Below are positions 45,201-60,200 of a stretch of 64,000 bases of DNA, one piece after another. The DNA comes from Branchiostoma floridae (lineage: Eukaryota > Chordata > Leptocardii > Amphioxiformes > Branchiostomatidae). The notes beneath the pieces were generated by a model that worked only from the letters and a program-made list of their open reading frames with translations, searched no databases and was not told where the DNA came from. Every line of letters begins with the position of its first letter. Within the stretch, counting starts at the first letter, position 1. Both the position numbers and the translations under genes were made by a program. The stretch spans positions 15,916,931-15,980,930 of the forward strand of contig NC_049995.1 of the NCBI RefSeq assembly GCF_000003815.2, in the 5' to 3' direction.

Positions 45201-48200
45201 TTCAATGTATACACAAGTCATTCGTATGTGTCATCATCATTATTGTTCAGTGCAATACTGCTATGTATACGTTAAGTAGAATGACTCAATCACCCACGGT
45301 GGTTCGCGGCCGATCCAACACCCTGTAAGGAGAACAGTATCGGCTGGGTGGATACTTGAATGGTATATCACATAGTGTTGCTTCAATCAATCACATGCCA
45401 GAAATCGTCTGATACCCACCTTTAATAGCGCAGCAATCGGAATAGTTTGATAATGCCTGAGGATTCATGTTCAATCTTTTTTAGTACACATCTTAAAAAT
45501 TCCCTTCCAAGATCAAGGGTATCTGTCTACCCATTTACTTATGCTTGTTGATCACGTGCATTATAAAACAGACATCTTTATCCTGTACAAGATGAATAGT
45601 ATACATATATTGTAAAAGCATAGGACAGCCCTTTCTCTCACGACTTAGTATCATCAGGAGAGCGCATGGCAGAGAAAGAACATAGCATACTTTATTCTTT
45701 TAGAAAAGCCGTTAGTGGCGTGCCCGTAGACACGCGACTAATCTTCCTGGACTTCACGACAAAATGCAATAACATAGTGCATACATACAAGACACATTTG
45801 TCACTGAGTGAATCGGTTATTACAGGTATTCGTTATTGCTGATTATTGAATTACTGACCGTCGTCACACACTATCTCAGCTCGCATGGCGATGTGGCCGT
45901 GCCAGGTGACGGGGCGAATCATTAACCCTCAATTAACATATATTAATTAATGAATTACTGACCGTCGTCGCACATTATCTCGGCTCGCATGGCGATATGG
46001 CCGTGCTACGTGACGGGGCGGCTCATTAACCCTCAATTAACACATATTATCCAATGAATTACTGACCGTCGTCACACACTATCTCAGCTCGCATGGCGAT
46101 GTGGCCGTGCCTCGTGACCGGGTGGATCATTAACTCTCAATTAATATATATATATATATATAAATAAAAGCATAGCATATATATATATATATATAGCATA
46201 TATAGCATATATATATATATATATGTTGTGACCTGTACTTAGCTCGGTTGTAAACTGTACAATAAAGGTCTTCATTTACTGACCGTCATCACACACTATC
46301 TCGGCTCGCATGGCGATGTGTTCATGCCAGGTGACAGGGCGGATCTTGACGAACCGCGCGTAGAACGTGCCACTGTACTCGGCGAAGGAGTGCACCACGG
46401 CCGAGTCTCGGTCCACGTTTCCTTCGAACACCTTTGGATGGAAACACTCTCGATTACCTCATGCACAATATTGGCAGACACAGAATAGCTTTTGCTAAAA
46501 GTAATACATTGAAACCCTCTGCTGAAGTAAAATGCTATTATGAAAGAAATTTGATTGTAACTAGAAAGGCCGACATTTGCTTAAGAGCAAATACAGCATA
46601 TTTCAGCCATACCCCTTCCCACGCAACATTGGACTGTTCCAAATCACCCCTGCGCAAAAATGGAACATCCTCTTAACAGTACATTATCCCCCAAAGTGGA
46701 CTGGTATTGTGAATTGACTCCAGGTAAAAACAGAGCTTGCTACTATTTTTCAGAAAATGACAATAATCACACCTTCCATTCAGAAAATTTTCATCATGAC
46801 TGAAAATTGTTGAATGACTTCATGTAATGTCATTAACAATTTTCAGTACGATAACTAGGTGTAAGTTTAAAAAAGTATAAGCTCCTTGTGACGTGGGTAC
46901 ATTTATTATTGCAATGAACTTTTTTTATTCAAGTAGGGCATACGATTTAATAATTATCAAGCAGGTGCAGGTACTGTAGGAGCGTTTGTTTTCTTCAAGC
47001 TGTAAAACTGTTAAACTGTTTTACTTTGTATGCAATCAACCATCGAGCCTATTCTTATTTTAGTTTAACAACTTCCTGCCAGACCCGGAAGATACGATTG
47101 AACCTTGTTCGAGGATTTATTTTCGTCTGTCTGGTCAGTCTGTTCATACCCTGGCGCTGAGAGTGTTTTATTGGGCTGAAACTCTGGCAGTTTAAAGTTA
47201 CTTACAATTTAAATGTTCTAAGTTTATGCCAAACAACAACAGCACTAGGAAATGTGGCCACTATAGACAGGTGGTCACTATAGAGAAAATGCTGATCTAT
47301 TGACTAGGAGCCATACGTTACACATGATTTCAGTACACTGATCATTAATCATATAAACATTGCACAGGTAAGCCAATTGTTTAGATGTACAATTAAGTTC
47401 AAATAATTCTGAAGAGAAATATTGATGAGAAAATAATCATTCTCGCCACTGTCTAACTTATAATTACGTATCAAAACTAAACGCAGATTTTCTAACTAAC
47501 GCACCTTTCGCCGACTTCATCATAGGACCGCCGGCTATCAATCAAACACGGCTGTTGATTAGACTTAGAGTTTCAAACAGTCATGTGCTGTGTGCCAGTT
47601 GACAGCGAACTTCATGCTACGTGATGTTTTACATTGCTTGGACCTTCTTTCCTACAGCGGTGCTTCTACAAAATATTTAGACTGTAACACTGAGTTTTAT
47701 AGAATAGAATTTGACGCAGAACAGCGTTTTTTGCTGGGTATTTTTTTTGAAACATGTCCGTGGGAATATCAGCGAGGCGGCGACGTAGGGATATCAGACC
47801 GTCAACAAAAGTCGCACGGCGGCTAACGGCGCAGCGAAGATACTAGCGCTATAAATAAGCGCTTCAACTAAGGATGGCAACCCGTACAATATTTTTGTAT
47901 ACTGTTGAGCTAAGTAAAGTTTGTTGTTTATGAGGTTTTAGTTGTCTTTGAAGCTTTGACCCGAAATATTTTAAAGTCAAACTGCTGAAGAGAAGTAAGT
48001 GACTGCTACGATTATCGTAGATATGGCCCTAAAAAAACTGATAAAAGAAGCCTTCTCAATAGCCTAAAATGCAAGAGCTTCCGGGGGGGCTTCGCCCACC
48101 TGGGTCCCCCCCACAGTGGCCCTGCCCCTGGACCCCGCCAGGGACATTCGGCGGCCCCCGGACCCCTGTCCGACGCTTTGAAAAAATCCTGGCGAGAAGT

Positions 48201-51200
48201 CTGTACGGCCTGAGTCTTCAAGTTAACGTATTGTGTGGTCCCGCTTATGAATATTAATTAGCCTTCGCTTTCCTCTTCGCTGATTGGCTGAACCATTAAT
48301 TGAATTAACTCTTCCTGCCGGCTAGACGCAGGTGCAGATGTCGGCTCTGTGGGGTGAACGTCCGAAAGGTCACGGCATGGAGAACGAAAGAAAACCAATT
48401 TCCCCTAAAAAAAGTGCTGTAATTAAGCCTTTTACAGTACTTTATGCCAAAAATTTTACTTGGATCATTTTACCAACTATATTATGCCTATCTATACCAA
48501 ATGTTACTCATACCAGGGTACAGGGGTGCAAAATATACCGTTATAAGACCGTCAACAACAGTCGCACGGAGCTAACAGCGCAGCGAAAATACCATCGCTA
48601 GCGTTTCAACTTCGGATAACAAGTTATAAGTACTGTTGAACTCAGTAACGTTAAAGTTTGTTTTTAGTTGCCTTTGACGGTTTGACCTGAAACAGTGTTA
48701 CGCTAAACTCCTGAAGAGAAGTTAAGTGACTGCTGCGATTATCATAGATATGCCCCTAAGAACTGATACAATATAAAGCCTTCTGAATAGTCTAAAATGC
48801 GAGAGCCTTAGGCGGGCTTTGCTCCCCCTGGCGGGAACACTGCTATATACGGGATCATGAGGCCCCGCTTATGAATATTAATTAGCCTTTGGCCTCCTCT
48901 TCGCTGATTGGCTAGTTCTTTGATTCAATTAACTCTCCGGCTGACGCGCACAGGTGTGGCTCTGTGCGGGGTCACGGAAGGTCACGTCAGGAGGCCAAAA
49001 GAAAACAAATTTCCCCTCAGAAAAGTGCCAAAATTAATCATTTTAAAGTTGTTTATGTCAAAAATTTTACTTGAATCTTGTTACCAAGTATCTAATGCCT
49101 ATCTATACCAAATTTCAGGTCATTTAATTGTAATACCAGGGTACAGGAGCCAAAAGTGTCCTTTTTTGGTCAAAAATTGGCCAAAAATCGCAAAAATAAG
49201 CATTTTGTTGCACTGTACACCAAAAGTGTTATTGAATTTATATGAAGGGATTATCAAGGCACATCTGTGTCAAATTTCAGCTCATTCGGTTGCAATACCA
49301 AGGTACAGGAGCCAAAAGTGTCCTTTTTTGGTCAAAAATTGGTCAAAAAATCGCAAAAATAAGCATTTTGTTGTACTGTACACCAAAAGTGTTCTTAAAT
49401 TTATATGGGGGCATTATCAAGGCACATCTCTGTCAAATTTCAGCTCATTTGGTTGTAATACCAGGGTACAGGGGCCCAAAGTGTCCTTTTTTGGTCAAAA
49501 ATTGGTAAAAAAATCGCAAAAATAAGCATTTTGTTGTACTGTACACCAAAACTGATATTGAATCTATATGGGGGACTTATCAAGGCACATCTGTGCCAAA
49601 TTTCAGCTCATTCGGTTATAATACCAGGGTACAGGGGGCCCAAATATACAGTTTTGGTCTTAAGATGACCAAAAAACCTTAATAAAATCATTTAAGAGAC
49701 AGATATGGAAAAAATGAAAAAAACGCCCGAGGGTATTGGCCCACTCTTCCCTTGTGCCAAATTTCAAGTCATTCGGTTGAGGAACAACGGAGATACCGTG
49801 TTCTGAAGATTTGACAGGAGAAAGAAAGAAAGAAACATTACGAATACAATATATTTCACCATACCTATGGTATGGCTGAAATATAAAAAGCATATCAATC
49901 TGCTGAAGGAGGCATAAAGGTCATTTATAAAGAACTGAGTGTATATATCTTGTGTATATATTGTGTGTATATGTTGAAAATAGTAGATTGGCCATGGTTA
50001 CTGACATGTAGCTAGGCTATAGGGCACAGGTCAACATCAGCAAGGGCATGTCTTCTTTATTTGTGCACATGTCTGATTTACATGACGTGTAGAATTAACA
50101 AGTGTATTACGCATATCTTTGTACAGTGACCACTCTGGATAAAGTGTGCATATATAAGACACTTAAAGAAGTTTATTTGCATGTTCGTGCCCTAGGGCTA
50201 ATTGCAAGTACATGGTATAAACATAGTAAATATACAAGTGACAATGGACAGTTATGAACAATATTCTACTCTAATACTAGTGTTGGCTATTTCTAAATAT
50301 GTCCTTTGACAAGAGAGGTGTTCTTCCTCAGGAGTGAAGACACCGTGACATGTTGAAGGAAATATGACACTGACCACCAGCTGCCCGTTCTCATCCTTGT
50401 ACTCAGTCTCATCCCCGTTCTCCACTCCGTAGGAGATGGTGTATGACGTCACCCACTGGACGTCTCTCNNNNNNNNNNNNNNNNNNNNNNNNNNNNNNNN
50501 NNNNNNNNNNNNNNNNNNNNNNNNNNNNNNNNNNNNNNNNNNNNNNNNNNNNNNNNNNNNNNNNNNNNCGACGTTCGACGGCGAGTTCCGACGGATGCCG
50601 AAGGTACCCGAAGCCCTTAGCCCTACAGGATAGATAAAATAGATAAAAACCTGTTTCTCGTCGCTTGTCTTGGCAACCCAAGCCCCAGCCTCCGTCGCCG
50701 TTTCCACGCATTCCAGCTTGGAGTGCGACACAGCGTGGTGAACGCTCATCTCTGATGACGTCACCGTGGCCACGACGGTCACCATGGAAACGCTGACCGT
50801 GATTGACGTCATGATGGCCTCGGTTTTGACCTTTGACACTTCCAGTTTTTTCTTCTCTGTAAGAGCAAAAAACAACAACAAAAAAATTAGATAATAGAAA
50901 CTATAATACAGTTAATCTACCTACATAAAAAATGGAGGTATTGTGTTGGGCTTCTCTCTCTCTCTCTCTCTCTGTATTTCCGGACATTTGTGGTCAGCAT
51001 AATTTAAGAAGCTCTGGGTAGATTATGACAATATTAGGTGGTATGTGGATTAGTCTTGGGAAGACACTAGATCAAATGCTACTCTTAATCATCATATTGA
51101 CTCCTAGCTGTGTAGTATATACATATGAAGACACATCTATCCATCCCCCGAAGCTACCTTTTAAGTTATACAGTAGAATCCGCTTAATTGCACATCCCAT

Positions 51201-54200
51201 TTGCCAGTACATTTCGTTCAATAATCCAAATGGTGCAACAAAGCGAAGTCATTAAGCTGGTCCCCACCACCATGGGATTTGGTGCTTTCGTGCAATAAAT
51301 AGAAGTGTGTGATTATCCTTTGTGCAATTATCACTGGCTTCTACTGTAGTTTCTACAGTGAAAAGTGTTTGTCTCCTTACCATCTTCTACGATCATCTCA
51401 GCTCGCATGCAGATGTGGTCGTACCACGTCTTGGGATGGATCTTCACAAAACGCGCTTTGAACGGTCCGTTAAAGTCGGCAAAGGCGTGGGTGACCGGCG
51501 TATCCGTGTCTTCGTTACCCTTGAAGACCTACAAAGGCAAACGTACATAGATTCATTGATACATAATACAACATTTACTCATTGACTAGCAAATGGATAG
51601 ATTTGGACACGGATAGATCTAGCCAGTTGCTTAAAGAGTAAAAAAATGAGCACAAAGGGTTCCATCTTAGGCCAGTATTTTCAGCTCAAGTTGTTAAAAA
51701 CGTGTTAAAAAAGGAGTGGTCCGATCGCTGTCACTCATGAAAAGGACTAAGAAAGTCGTCAGCGGTCGAATCCTTTCTCAGCGCTGTTATTGGCCCAAAG
51801 CTACGTGAGTAAATGTTATCTTCGGTATCTTACTATATGAATGTCTAACATCAATAGATGATTCATTGACAGTATTTTGTTAGCTTTAGAGGTGCTTAAA
51901 CATACCAGAAGTTCTCCCTTCTTGTCCTTATACTCGTTTTCGTCTCCATTTTCCAACCCGTATGACAGTGTGTATGACGTGACCCACTGAGTGGTCGGTC
52001 CGTCCGGCCAGTCCGGACTGGAGTTCCTCCCCTGTGTGACGATCCCGGTCACCAGCTGAGCGGACTCCAGGTCGATTAGAAGAAACTGTTTGTCGTCGTT
52101 TGTAGCCGCACACCAGGCTCCAGCTTCGTCTTTGGTCTCCACGACGCCGAACTTGGCCTGGGTGACGGTGTAGCGCGTGTCGATCTCGGTAGAACTTGTC
52201 ACAACCACCGTAATGCTGCTGCTGGCCATGACAGACGTCTCTGTGACGGTCTCCACAATTGCCGACATCTTTTCTTCCTTCACAGCCAGCTCCTTAACCT
52301 GTTTCTTGACCTCTGTAATGATAGATGAGTGGGAAGAGATGTAGAAGCTCGCAGCCCATTATGCTAAATTGGACAAGCATAGTTTTGTCACTATTCCTTC
52401 GTCAGCAGGGAGAAAGCAACTAGGTAGATAACGTTTGCAAGCAAATAAATAACGTTTACCTTCACATTCATCATCATCATCTAGTCTTCACATTATCTAG
52501 TCTAACAAACTACTGATCTAGCTATTCGTATTCAAACACAGTCATATGTATAGTGACCTGCCTTCCAACTCTGTCCTGCCATGCGGGCACTAAACATACA
52601 CAGTACATGCAGAAGGTAAAGGTAGCCTTTTCTTTTACCTCCCCGACCGAAGTCAGGTACCCATTTTTACACCTGGGCGAAGTGAGGAAGGTCGTGAAAG
52701 TGTCATTCCCAAGGGCCAGGCGGGTATCAAATTCAGGACCTCTAGATTCCGTGTCGAACGCTCCACCAATTATGTCCACGCGACGCGTCTGCTATTTGAC
52801 TAGTAACTATATTGAGAGCCGCCTGGTCCTGGTTATTGAGTCTATTTGTTTGACACCGAAGAAGAGGAAGAAACGTATCATTAACATTTTTTTTTCTATA
52901 AAGTTAAACATAAACTTTGGTGACTTACCATCCTCCACGACCAGATCAGCCCGCATGCAGATGTGGTCGTTCCACGTGACCGGGTGAATCTTGACGTAAC
53001 GAGCTTTGAATGAACCGTTGAACTTCAGAAGGTCATTGGTCACAGGGGTATCTGTGTCCTTGTTACCCGGGAATACCTGTAAAATGGTTTGACCCAAGGA
53101 GTAAGCTTACTTGGTAAACTTGAAAGTTTACAATGCTGACAATGTGTTATCTATTCTAATACTTGAAAATGGTAATGAAAGCTTATTTAACAAGGAATAC
53201 CATTGTCAGCTACAAACAATGTTCATTTAAGGTTGTTATACATACGTTAGTGTTGTTACTTACCAGAAGTTCTCCTTTGGCGTCCTTGTACTCGTTCTCG
53301 TCTCCATTCTCTTCTCCATACGACAGTGTGTATGACGTGACCCAGTGGCTAGTCGGTCCGTCCGGCCAGTCCGGACTGGAGTTTCTGCCTTGTGTAACGA
53401 TCCCGGTGACGAGCTTCTCCTGCTCCAAGTCGATGAGAAGGAACTGTTTGTCGTCGTTTGTAGCCGCACACCAGGCTCCGGCTTCGTCTTTGGTCTCCAC
53501 GACGCCAAACTTGGCTTGGGTGACGGTGTAGCGCACGTCCAGCTCGGTAGAGGTCGTGACAGACACTGTTGTGGTACTACTTACCATGACGGACGTTTCA
53601 GAAATGGATTCTGCAATGACGGTCTTCTTTTCCTCCTTCTTNNNNNNNNNNNNNNNNNNNNNNNNNNNNNNNNNNNNNNNNNNNNNNNNNNNNNNNNNNN
53701 NNNNNNNNNNNNNNNNNNNNNNNNNNNNNNNNNNNNNNNNNCACTTCCTTCAGTTGCTTTTTCTTTGCTTTTTTGTGAATATGAAGATCAACATGTCAAT
53801 GAGACAACTATCAAAATTACTATCTAACTACACTTCAGCTAGCCTCTGTCGAGCCTTACAAAATGATGCAGAAAGGTTAGTATTTAGTACATTGGAAGAC
53901 AAGGCACAAGACCATATATATATATATATATAAAGAGGTAAACAGTACAAGTCCACATATGCAACAAAGTTAGGGAGGATTAATTGTCTAAGGTACTTGG
54001 TATGGTCTCTCCCAGGGTTAAGATTCATAATTACTTATTGTTACTGAATAATGGTCTTGACCTACCATCTTCGACGATCATGTCCGCCCTCATGCAGATA
54101 TGGTCGTTCCACGTGACTGGGTGGATCTTGACATAACGTGCAATAAACGGTCCGCCGAACTCAGCAAAGTTATGGGTGACTGGCGTGTCCGTGTCTTTGT

Positions 54201-57200
54201 TTCCCTTGAAGATCTGTGCAACAAGAATGGTAAGTTAGAAACACACAGGGTTCTAGACAAATTATGTCACTGTATTGATTTATCAAAGGCCATTCTTCAG
54301 GTTATTACATACCTTAAGTTCTCCTTTAGCGTCCTTGTACTCGTTTTCGTCAATTTACTTAACTGAATTGATTTTGCAAACTAGGTAAAGGCTTACTTTC
54401 AGTTCTCCTTTCTTGTCCTTGTACTCGTTTTCGTCTCCATTCTCCAGTCCATACGACAGTGTGTATGACGTGACCCAGTGGCTAGTCGGTCCGTCCGGCC
54501 AGTCCGGACTGGAGTTTCTGCCTTGTGTAACGATCCCGGTGACGAGCTTCTCCTGCTCCAAGTCAATGAGAAGGAACTGTTTGTCGTCGTTTGTAGCCGC
54601 ACACCAGGCTCCGGCTTCGTCTTTGGTCTCCACGACGCCAAACTTGGCCTGGGTGACGGTGTAACGCACGTCCAGCTCCGTGGAGGTCGTGACAGACACT
54701 GTTGTGGTACTACTTACCATGACGGACGTTTCAGAAATGGATTCTGCAATGACGGTCTTCTTTTCCTCTGTCTTGGCAACTGCCTTCACTTGCTTCTTCA
54801 CCTCTGTTAAAAGAGAGAAAGAAAAGGGGAAAAATGGCTTGTTTAACCTATTCATACATACGAGGAATAAAGTGAAGTCTGTCACCTTGAAAAGTGAACT
54901 TTTTATGTACTAAGATAATTACTGATGTTTTATTGCTTTGTCCTTGTCAAATTTCTTTTGTATTGTGCTTGTTGCGCAATAAACTTGACTTGACTTTACT
55001 TGTCTCTCTCACCAAGACTAGCCCTTTGTAAAAGCCAAGGTCTAGTTGGGCAGCCCTGGCTGTGCGTGCGGAGCAGCCAAAACCATCAATAAATGTGAAC
55101 TTTTGTCTTACCATCTTCAACAATCATGTCAGCCCTCATGCAGATGTGATCGTTCCACGTGACTGGGTGAATCTTGACGTAGCGTGCTTTGAAGCTTCCA
55201 TTGAACTGGTCGAAACTGTTGGTCACTGGCGTATCCGTATCTGTGTTTCCGTTGAAGACCTGTCATATAAATTTTTTAAGATAAATAAAACCGTGTCACC
55301 AACTATGAAGTCCACAACAGAGTAGTACATGCCATAGGACCACATCACAACCTATTGACAACAGTGAAAAAGTGCAAACTGAGATGGTTTGGTCATGTGG
55401 CAAGATCGCCTGGGATAGAGAAAACATACTACAAGGGACAGTCCCAGGACGCGGAATAGAGGAAGACAAAAGAAACGATAGGGAGATAACATAAAAGAAT
55501 AGACCGGTTTGAGTTTAGCAGAAGCCTTAAGAGCGGCGGAGGACAGGTGGAGGAGAATAGTGGATGGAGTCATGGTGCCCCAACGACCCATACAGAGGTC
55601 AAGGGATAGGGTCAAGATTGGCTAACGTTTTCAGCGCCATGCTTTCAGGAAGAAACATTTAAGAGTCGTAAGTAACATAAATAGGTAACAGTGTCATTTC
55701 TACTAACTTGAAGTTCTCCTTTAGCGTCCTTGTATTCGCTTTCGTCTCCATTCTCCAGTCCATACGACAGTGTGTATGACGTGACCCAGTGGCTAGTCGG
55801 TCCGTCCGGCCAGTCCGGACTGGAGTTTCTGCCTTGTGTAACGATCCCGGTGACGAGCTTCTCCTGCTCCAAGTCGATGAGAAGGAACTGTTTGTCGTCG
55901 TTTGTAGCCGCACACCAGGCTCCGGCTTCGTCTTTGGTCTCCACGACACCAAACTTGGCCTGGGTGACGGTGTAACGCACGTCCAGCTCGGTAGACGTCG
56001 TGACAGAGACGGTGATGCTGCTGCTAGCCATGACGGACGTTTCGGTTACACTCTCGGCGATAGCTGTCATCATTTTGTCCTGTTTGACAACCTCTTTCAC
56101 CTGCTTCTTCACCTCTGCATATAGACAGAAAAACTACTTCAGTTTTGGTGTCACGATGGCGTTACTGTTAGGGTAGCTGACTCAGAAATGGAATGAAATC
56201 AGTTTGAATCACTGACAGTTCACAAAGTTGCACCAAAGTTTATGCCATTGGAAAAAGGCACTTTACACCAATCACCTCACGTGACGACTCAGACGAAAGT
56301 CGCTTGTGGAGGACATGTAGTTTCCGTGTTTGGGGAGAGCATTACCTCGGGTAGGTTTAGGAAACCGCCATACTTATCAAAAAGAGTAGGGATCCTTCCC
56401 TGTTTATGAGCGGATTAAACCTTAAAAGTCCAGTCCAACGTAGCTTGTACTTACTACACATCACTGGTATGTTACACATAAAGGCAAACAAGCAAACAAA
56501 TGATCTGCCCTACCGTCCTCCACGATCATGTCTGCCCGCATGCAGATGTGATCGTTCCACGTGACGGGATGGATCTTCACGTATCGAGCTTTGAACGGTC
56601 CATTGAAGTCTGCCAAGTTGTGAGTCACAGGAGTGTCTCTATCTTTGTTGCCGTCGAAAACCTAGCAAAGGAGAAAAGAGGGAGACCATTAGCATTTATA
56701 TTCTAATTAGTTCTTACCATGAGGCGATTTGACCGGTGCAATGGTCAAGTGTTTTTTTTTGGGTAGAGTGTGTGGGGAAGAGTGTGGCAGTTGAGCACAT
56801 ACCACTATAAGTGGAAAAACTCCCTGCTGTAATGATTCCACTAAGCTGTGTGGCCCAAGGGCTATTAAAACGAAGATGGGCGCCACATTATGCACCATTC
56901 GGTGCGGAAAGGACTTAAACAGTTAGTATCATTTACTATTTTACTCCCTTGATGGATTTTTATGGTTACTGTTGGTAAATGGTGGGAAGGCTAGTTTAGG
57001 CGACACAAGACAAAGAGGTAAATAGTTGGAATTCTGCCATGCCTGGCTACACCTCGTGCAAATGTACTTAACACTTTCGTCACTCTTCTTAGATGTTAAA
57101 AAATGGGTCTACCTAACTTTGGTTGGGAGGTAAAATATGGTGGAAGAAGGGTGATTGGTTTCGCTTTCCAATACTGTGCCCTAGACACAGTGGATAACAA

Positions 57201-60200
57201 CCAACTGTTCTTACAGTCACAAAAAGGCTATGGGACTACCTTTATCTTTATATTTTAGTGAACATTACTGAGGATATGCAAACACTCACCAAAAGCTGTC
57301 CATCAGCGTCATTATACTGGTTTTCGTCTCCATTCTCCAGTCCGTACGACAGTGTGTATGACGTGACCCAGTGGCTAGTCGGTCCGTCCGGCCAGTCCGG
57401 ACTGGAGTTTCTGCCTTGTGTAACGATCCCGGTGACGAGCTTCTCCTGCTCCAAGTCGATGAGAAGGAACTGTTTGTCGTCGTTTGTAGCCGCACACCAG
57501 GCTCCGGCTTCGTCTTTGGTCTCCACGACGCCAAACTTGGCCTGGGTGACGGTGTAACGCACGTCCAGCTCCGTTGAAGTGGTGACAGAAACCATAGTGA
57601 CGCTGCTGGCGATCACCGATGTTTCTGTGACACTTTCAGCAATAACTGTCATCTGCTCTTCCTTCTTTACCACTTCCTTCAGTTGCTTTTTCACAGCTTT
57701 TTCGTAAAACAAGACAAGAAGTGTCGATGTAGGTTAGACATCCAGGTAATAAGATACACCAAAAAGTAGTTACTCAAGCAAATGGATATAGTTTTGGAAG
57801 CGGTCAGAAGTTTTAACTGGAATCCACCAGTTTTCGTCAGTGACACTGAAGTGATCTGGAAGAAACGGTCTTTCATACTCTAACTATTAATGAAGACAAT
57901 TTCAGATGTCCAATAGAAAACGTTCTAAGACAATTCAGATTGACAAGATAAGAAGTATATCTGATCCCAAGCAGATTGATTTTGATATCATCTGTTTTAA
58001 AGTTTGCGGTTTGAGTCCAATAAAATATGTCGGCACAATTTTCGGCCAAAAGCATTACATCACTGCCAGAATGTTTTACAATTAAAAGTGACAGCTACAC
58101 TTAAAAGCAAAGAGGAAGAAAACATCCAACAAACTTGCAATCTATTAAAGGCATTTGTATAGTTCGACACTTTGGGTGTTAGGGATGAATAACTTACGAT
58201 CTTCAACGATCATGTCCGCCCTCATGCAGATGTGGTCGTTCCACGTGACTGGGTGTATCTTGACAAAACGTGCATTGAACGATCCGCCGAACTCAGCAAA
58301 GTTATGGGTGACTGGTGTGTCTGTGTCTTTGTTGCCCTTGGAGACCTGTGCAACAAGAATGANNNNNNNNNNNNNNNNNNNNNNNNNNNNNNNNNNNNNN
58401 NNNNNNNNNNNNNNNNNNNNNNNNNNNNNNNNNNNNNNNNNNNNNNNNNNNNNNNNNNNNNNNNNNNNNNNNNNNNNNNNNNNNNNNNNNNNNNNNNNNN
58501 NNNNNNNNNNNNNNNNNNNNNNNNNNNNNNNNNNNNNNNNNNNNNNNNNNNNNNNNNNNNNCTTGTGTAACGATCCCGGTGACGAGCTTCTCCTGCTACA
58601 AGTCGATGAGAAGGAACTGTTTGTCGTCGTTTGTAGCCGCACACCAGGCTCCGGCTTCGTCTTTGGTCTCCACGACGCCAAACTTGGCCTGGGTGACGGT
58701 GTAACGCATGTCCAGCTCGGTAGAGGTCGTGACAGAAACCACAGTGACGCTGCTGGCGATCACTGATGTTTCTGTGACACTTTCAGCAATAACTGTCATC
58801 TGCTCTTCCTTCTTGGCCACTTCCTTCAGTTGCTTTTTCACCGCTTTTTCGTAAAACAAGACAAGAAGTGTCGATGTAGGTTAGACATCCAGGTAATAAG
58901 ATACACCAAAAAGTAGTTACTCCAGCAACTGGATATAGTTTTGGAAACGGTCAGACGTTTTAACTGGAATCCACCAATTTTCGTCAGTGACACTGAAGTG
59001 ATCTGGAAGAAACGGTCTTTTATACTCTAACTATGAATGAAGACAATTTCAGATGTCCAATAGGAAACGTTCTAAGACAATTCAGATTGACAAGATAAGA
59101 AGTATATCTGATCACAAACAGATTGATTTTGATATCATCTGTTTTACAGTTTGCGGTTTGAGCCCAATAAAACATGTTGGGACAATTTTCGGCTAAAAGC
59201 ATTATATTACTGCCAGAATGTTTTGCAATTAAAAGTGACAGCTACACTTAAAAGCAAAGAGGAAGAAAACATCCAGCAAAATTGCAATCTATTAAAGGCA
59301 TTTGTGTAGTTCGATACTTTGGGTTTTAGGGATGAATAACTTACGATCTTCAACGATCATGTCAGCTCTCATACAGATGTGGTCGTTCCACGTGACTGGG
59401 TGGATCTTGACATAACGTGCATTGAACGGTCCGCCGAACTCAGCAAAGTTATGAGTGACTGGCGTGTCTGTGTCTTTGTTGCCCTTGAAGACCTGTGCAA
59501 AGAAAATATAATTTAAGATGGAAATCCATAGAGTTGTAGACAAATTACTTCACTGAATTAAGTCAGCAAAGGTTACGGGGCTTACTTTCAGCTCTCCTTT
59601 CGGGTCCTTGTACTCGTTTTCGTCTCCGTTCTCCAGTCCATACGACAGTGTGTATGACGTGACCCAGTGGCTAGTCGGTCCGTCCGGCCAGTCCGGACTG
59701 GAATTTCTGCCTTGTGTAACGATCCCGGTGACAAGCTTCTCCTGCTCCAAGTCGATGAGAAGGAACTGTTTGTCGTCGTTTGTAGCCGCACACCAGGCTC
59801 CGGCTTCGTCTTTGGTCTCCACAACGCCAAACTTGGCCTGGGTGACGGTGTAACGCACGTCCAACTCGGTAGAGGTCGTGACAGAAACCATAGTGACGCT
59901 GCTGGCGATCACCGATGTTTCTGTGACACTTTCAGCAATAACTGTCATCTGTTCTTCCTTCTTGGCCACTTCCTTCAGTTGCTTTTTAACCGCTTTTATG
60001 TAAAATAAGACAAGAAGTATATCTGATTAGAATGAGATTGATTTTGATATAATCTGTTTTACAGTTTGGGGTATAAGTCCAATAAAATATGTCGGCACAA
60101 TTGTTTGGCCAAAAACATCCTATCACCGCCAGAGCTTTGTTTTCCATCAAAAGTGACAGCTACACTTAAAGGTTTTATCGAAAAAGAGAACATTCAACAA

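Noticed and set aside
48908-49525. 205-codon + strand frame
   Set aside because: Spans the 163-bp tandem repeat, repeats the same peptide and has no known domain; the period of 163 is not a multiple of three, so the frames alternate by chance.
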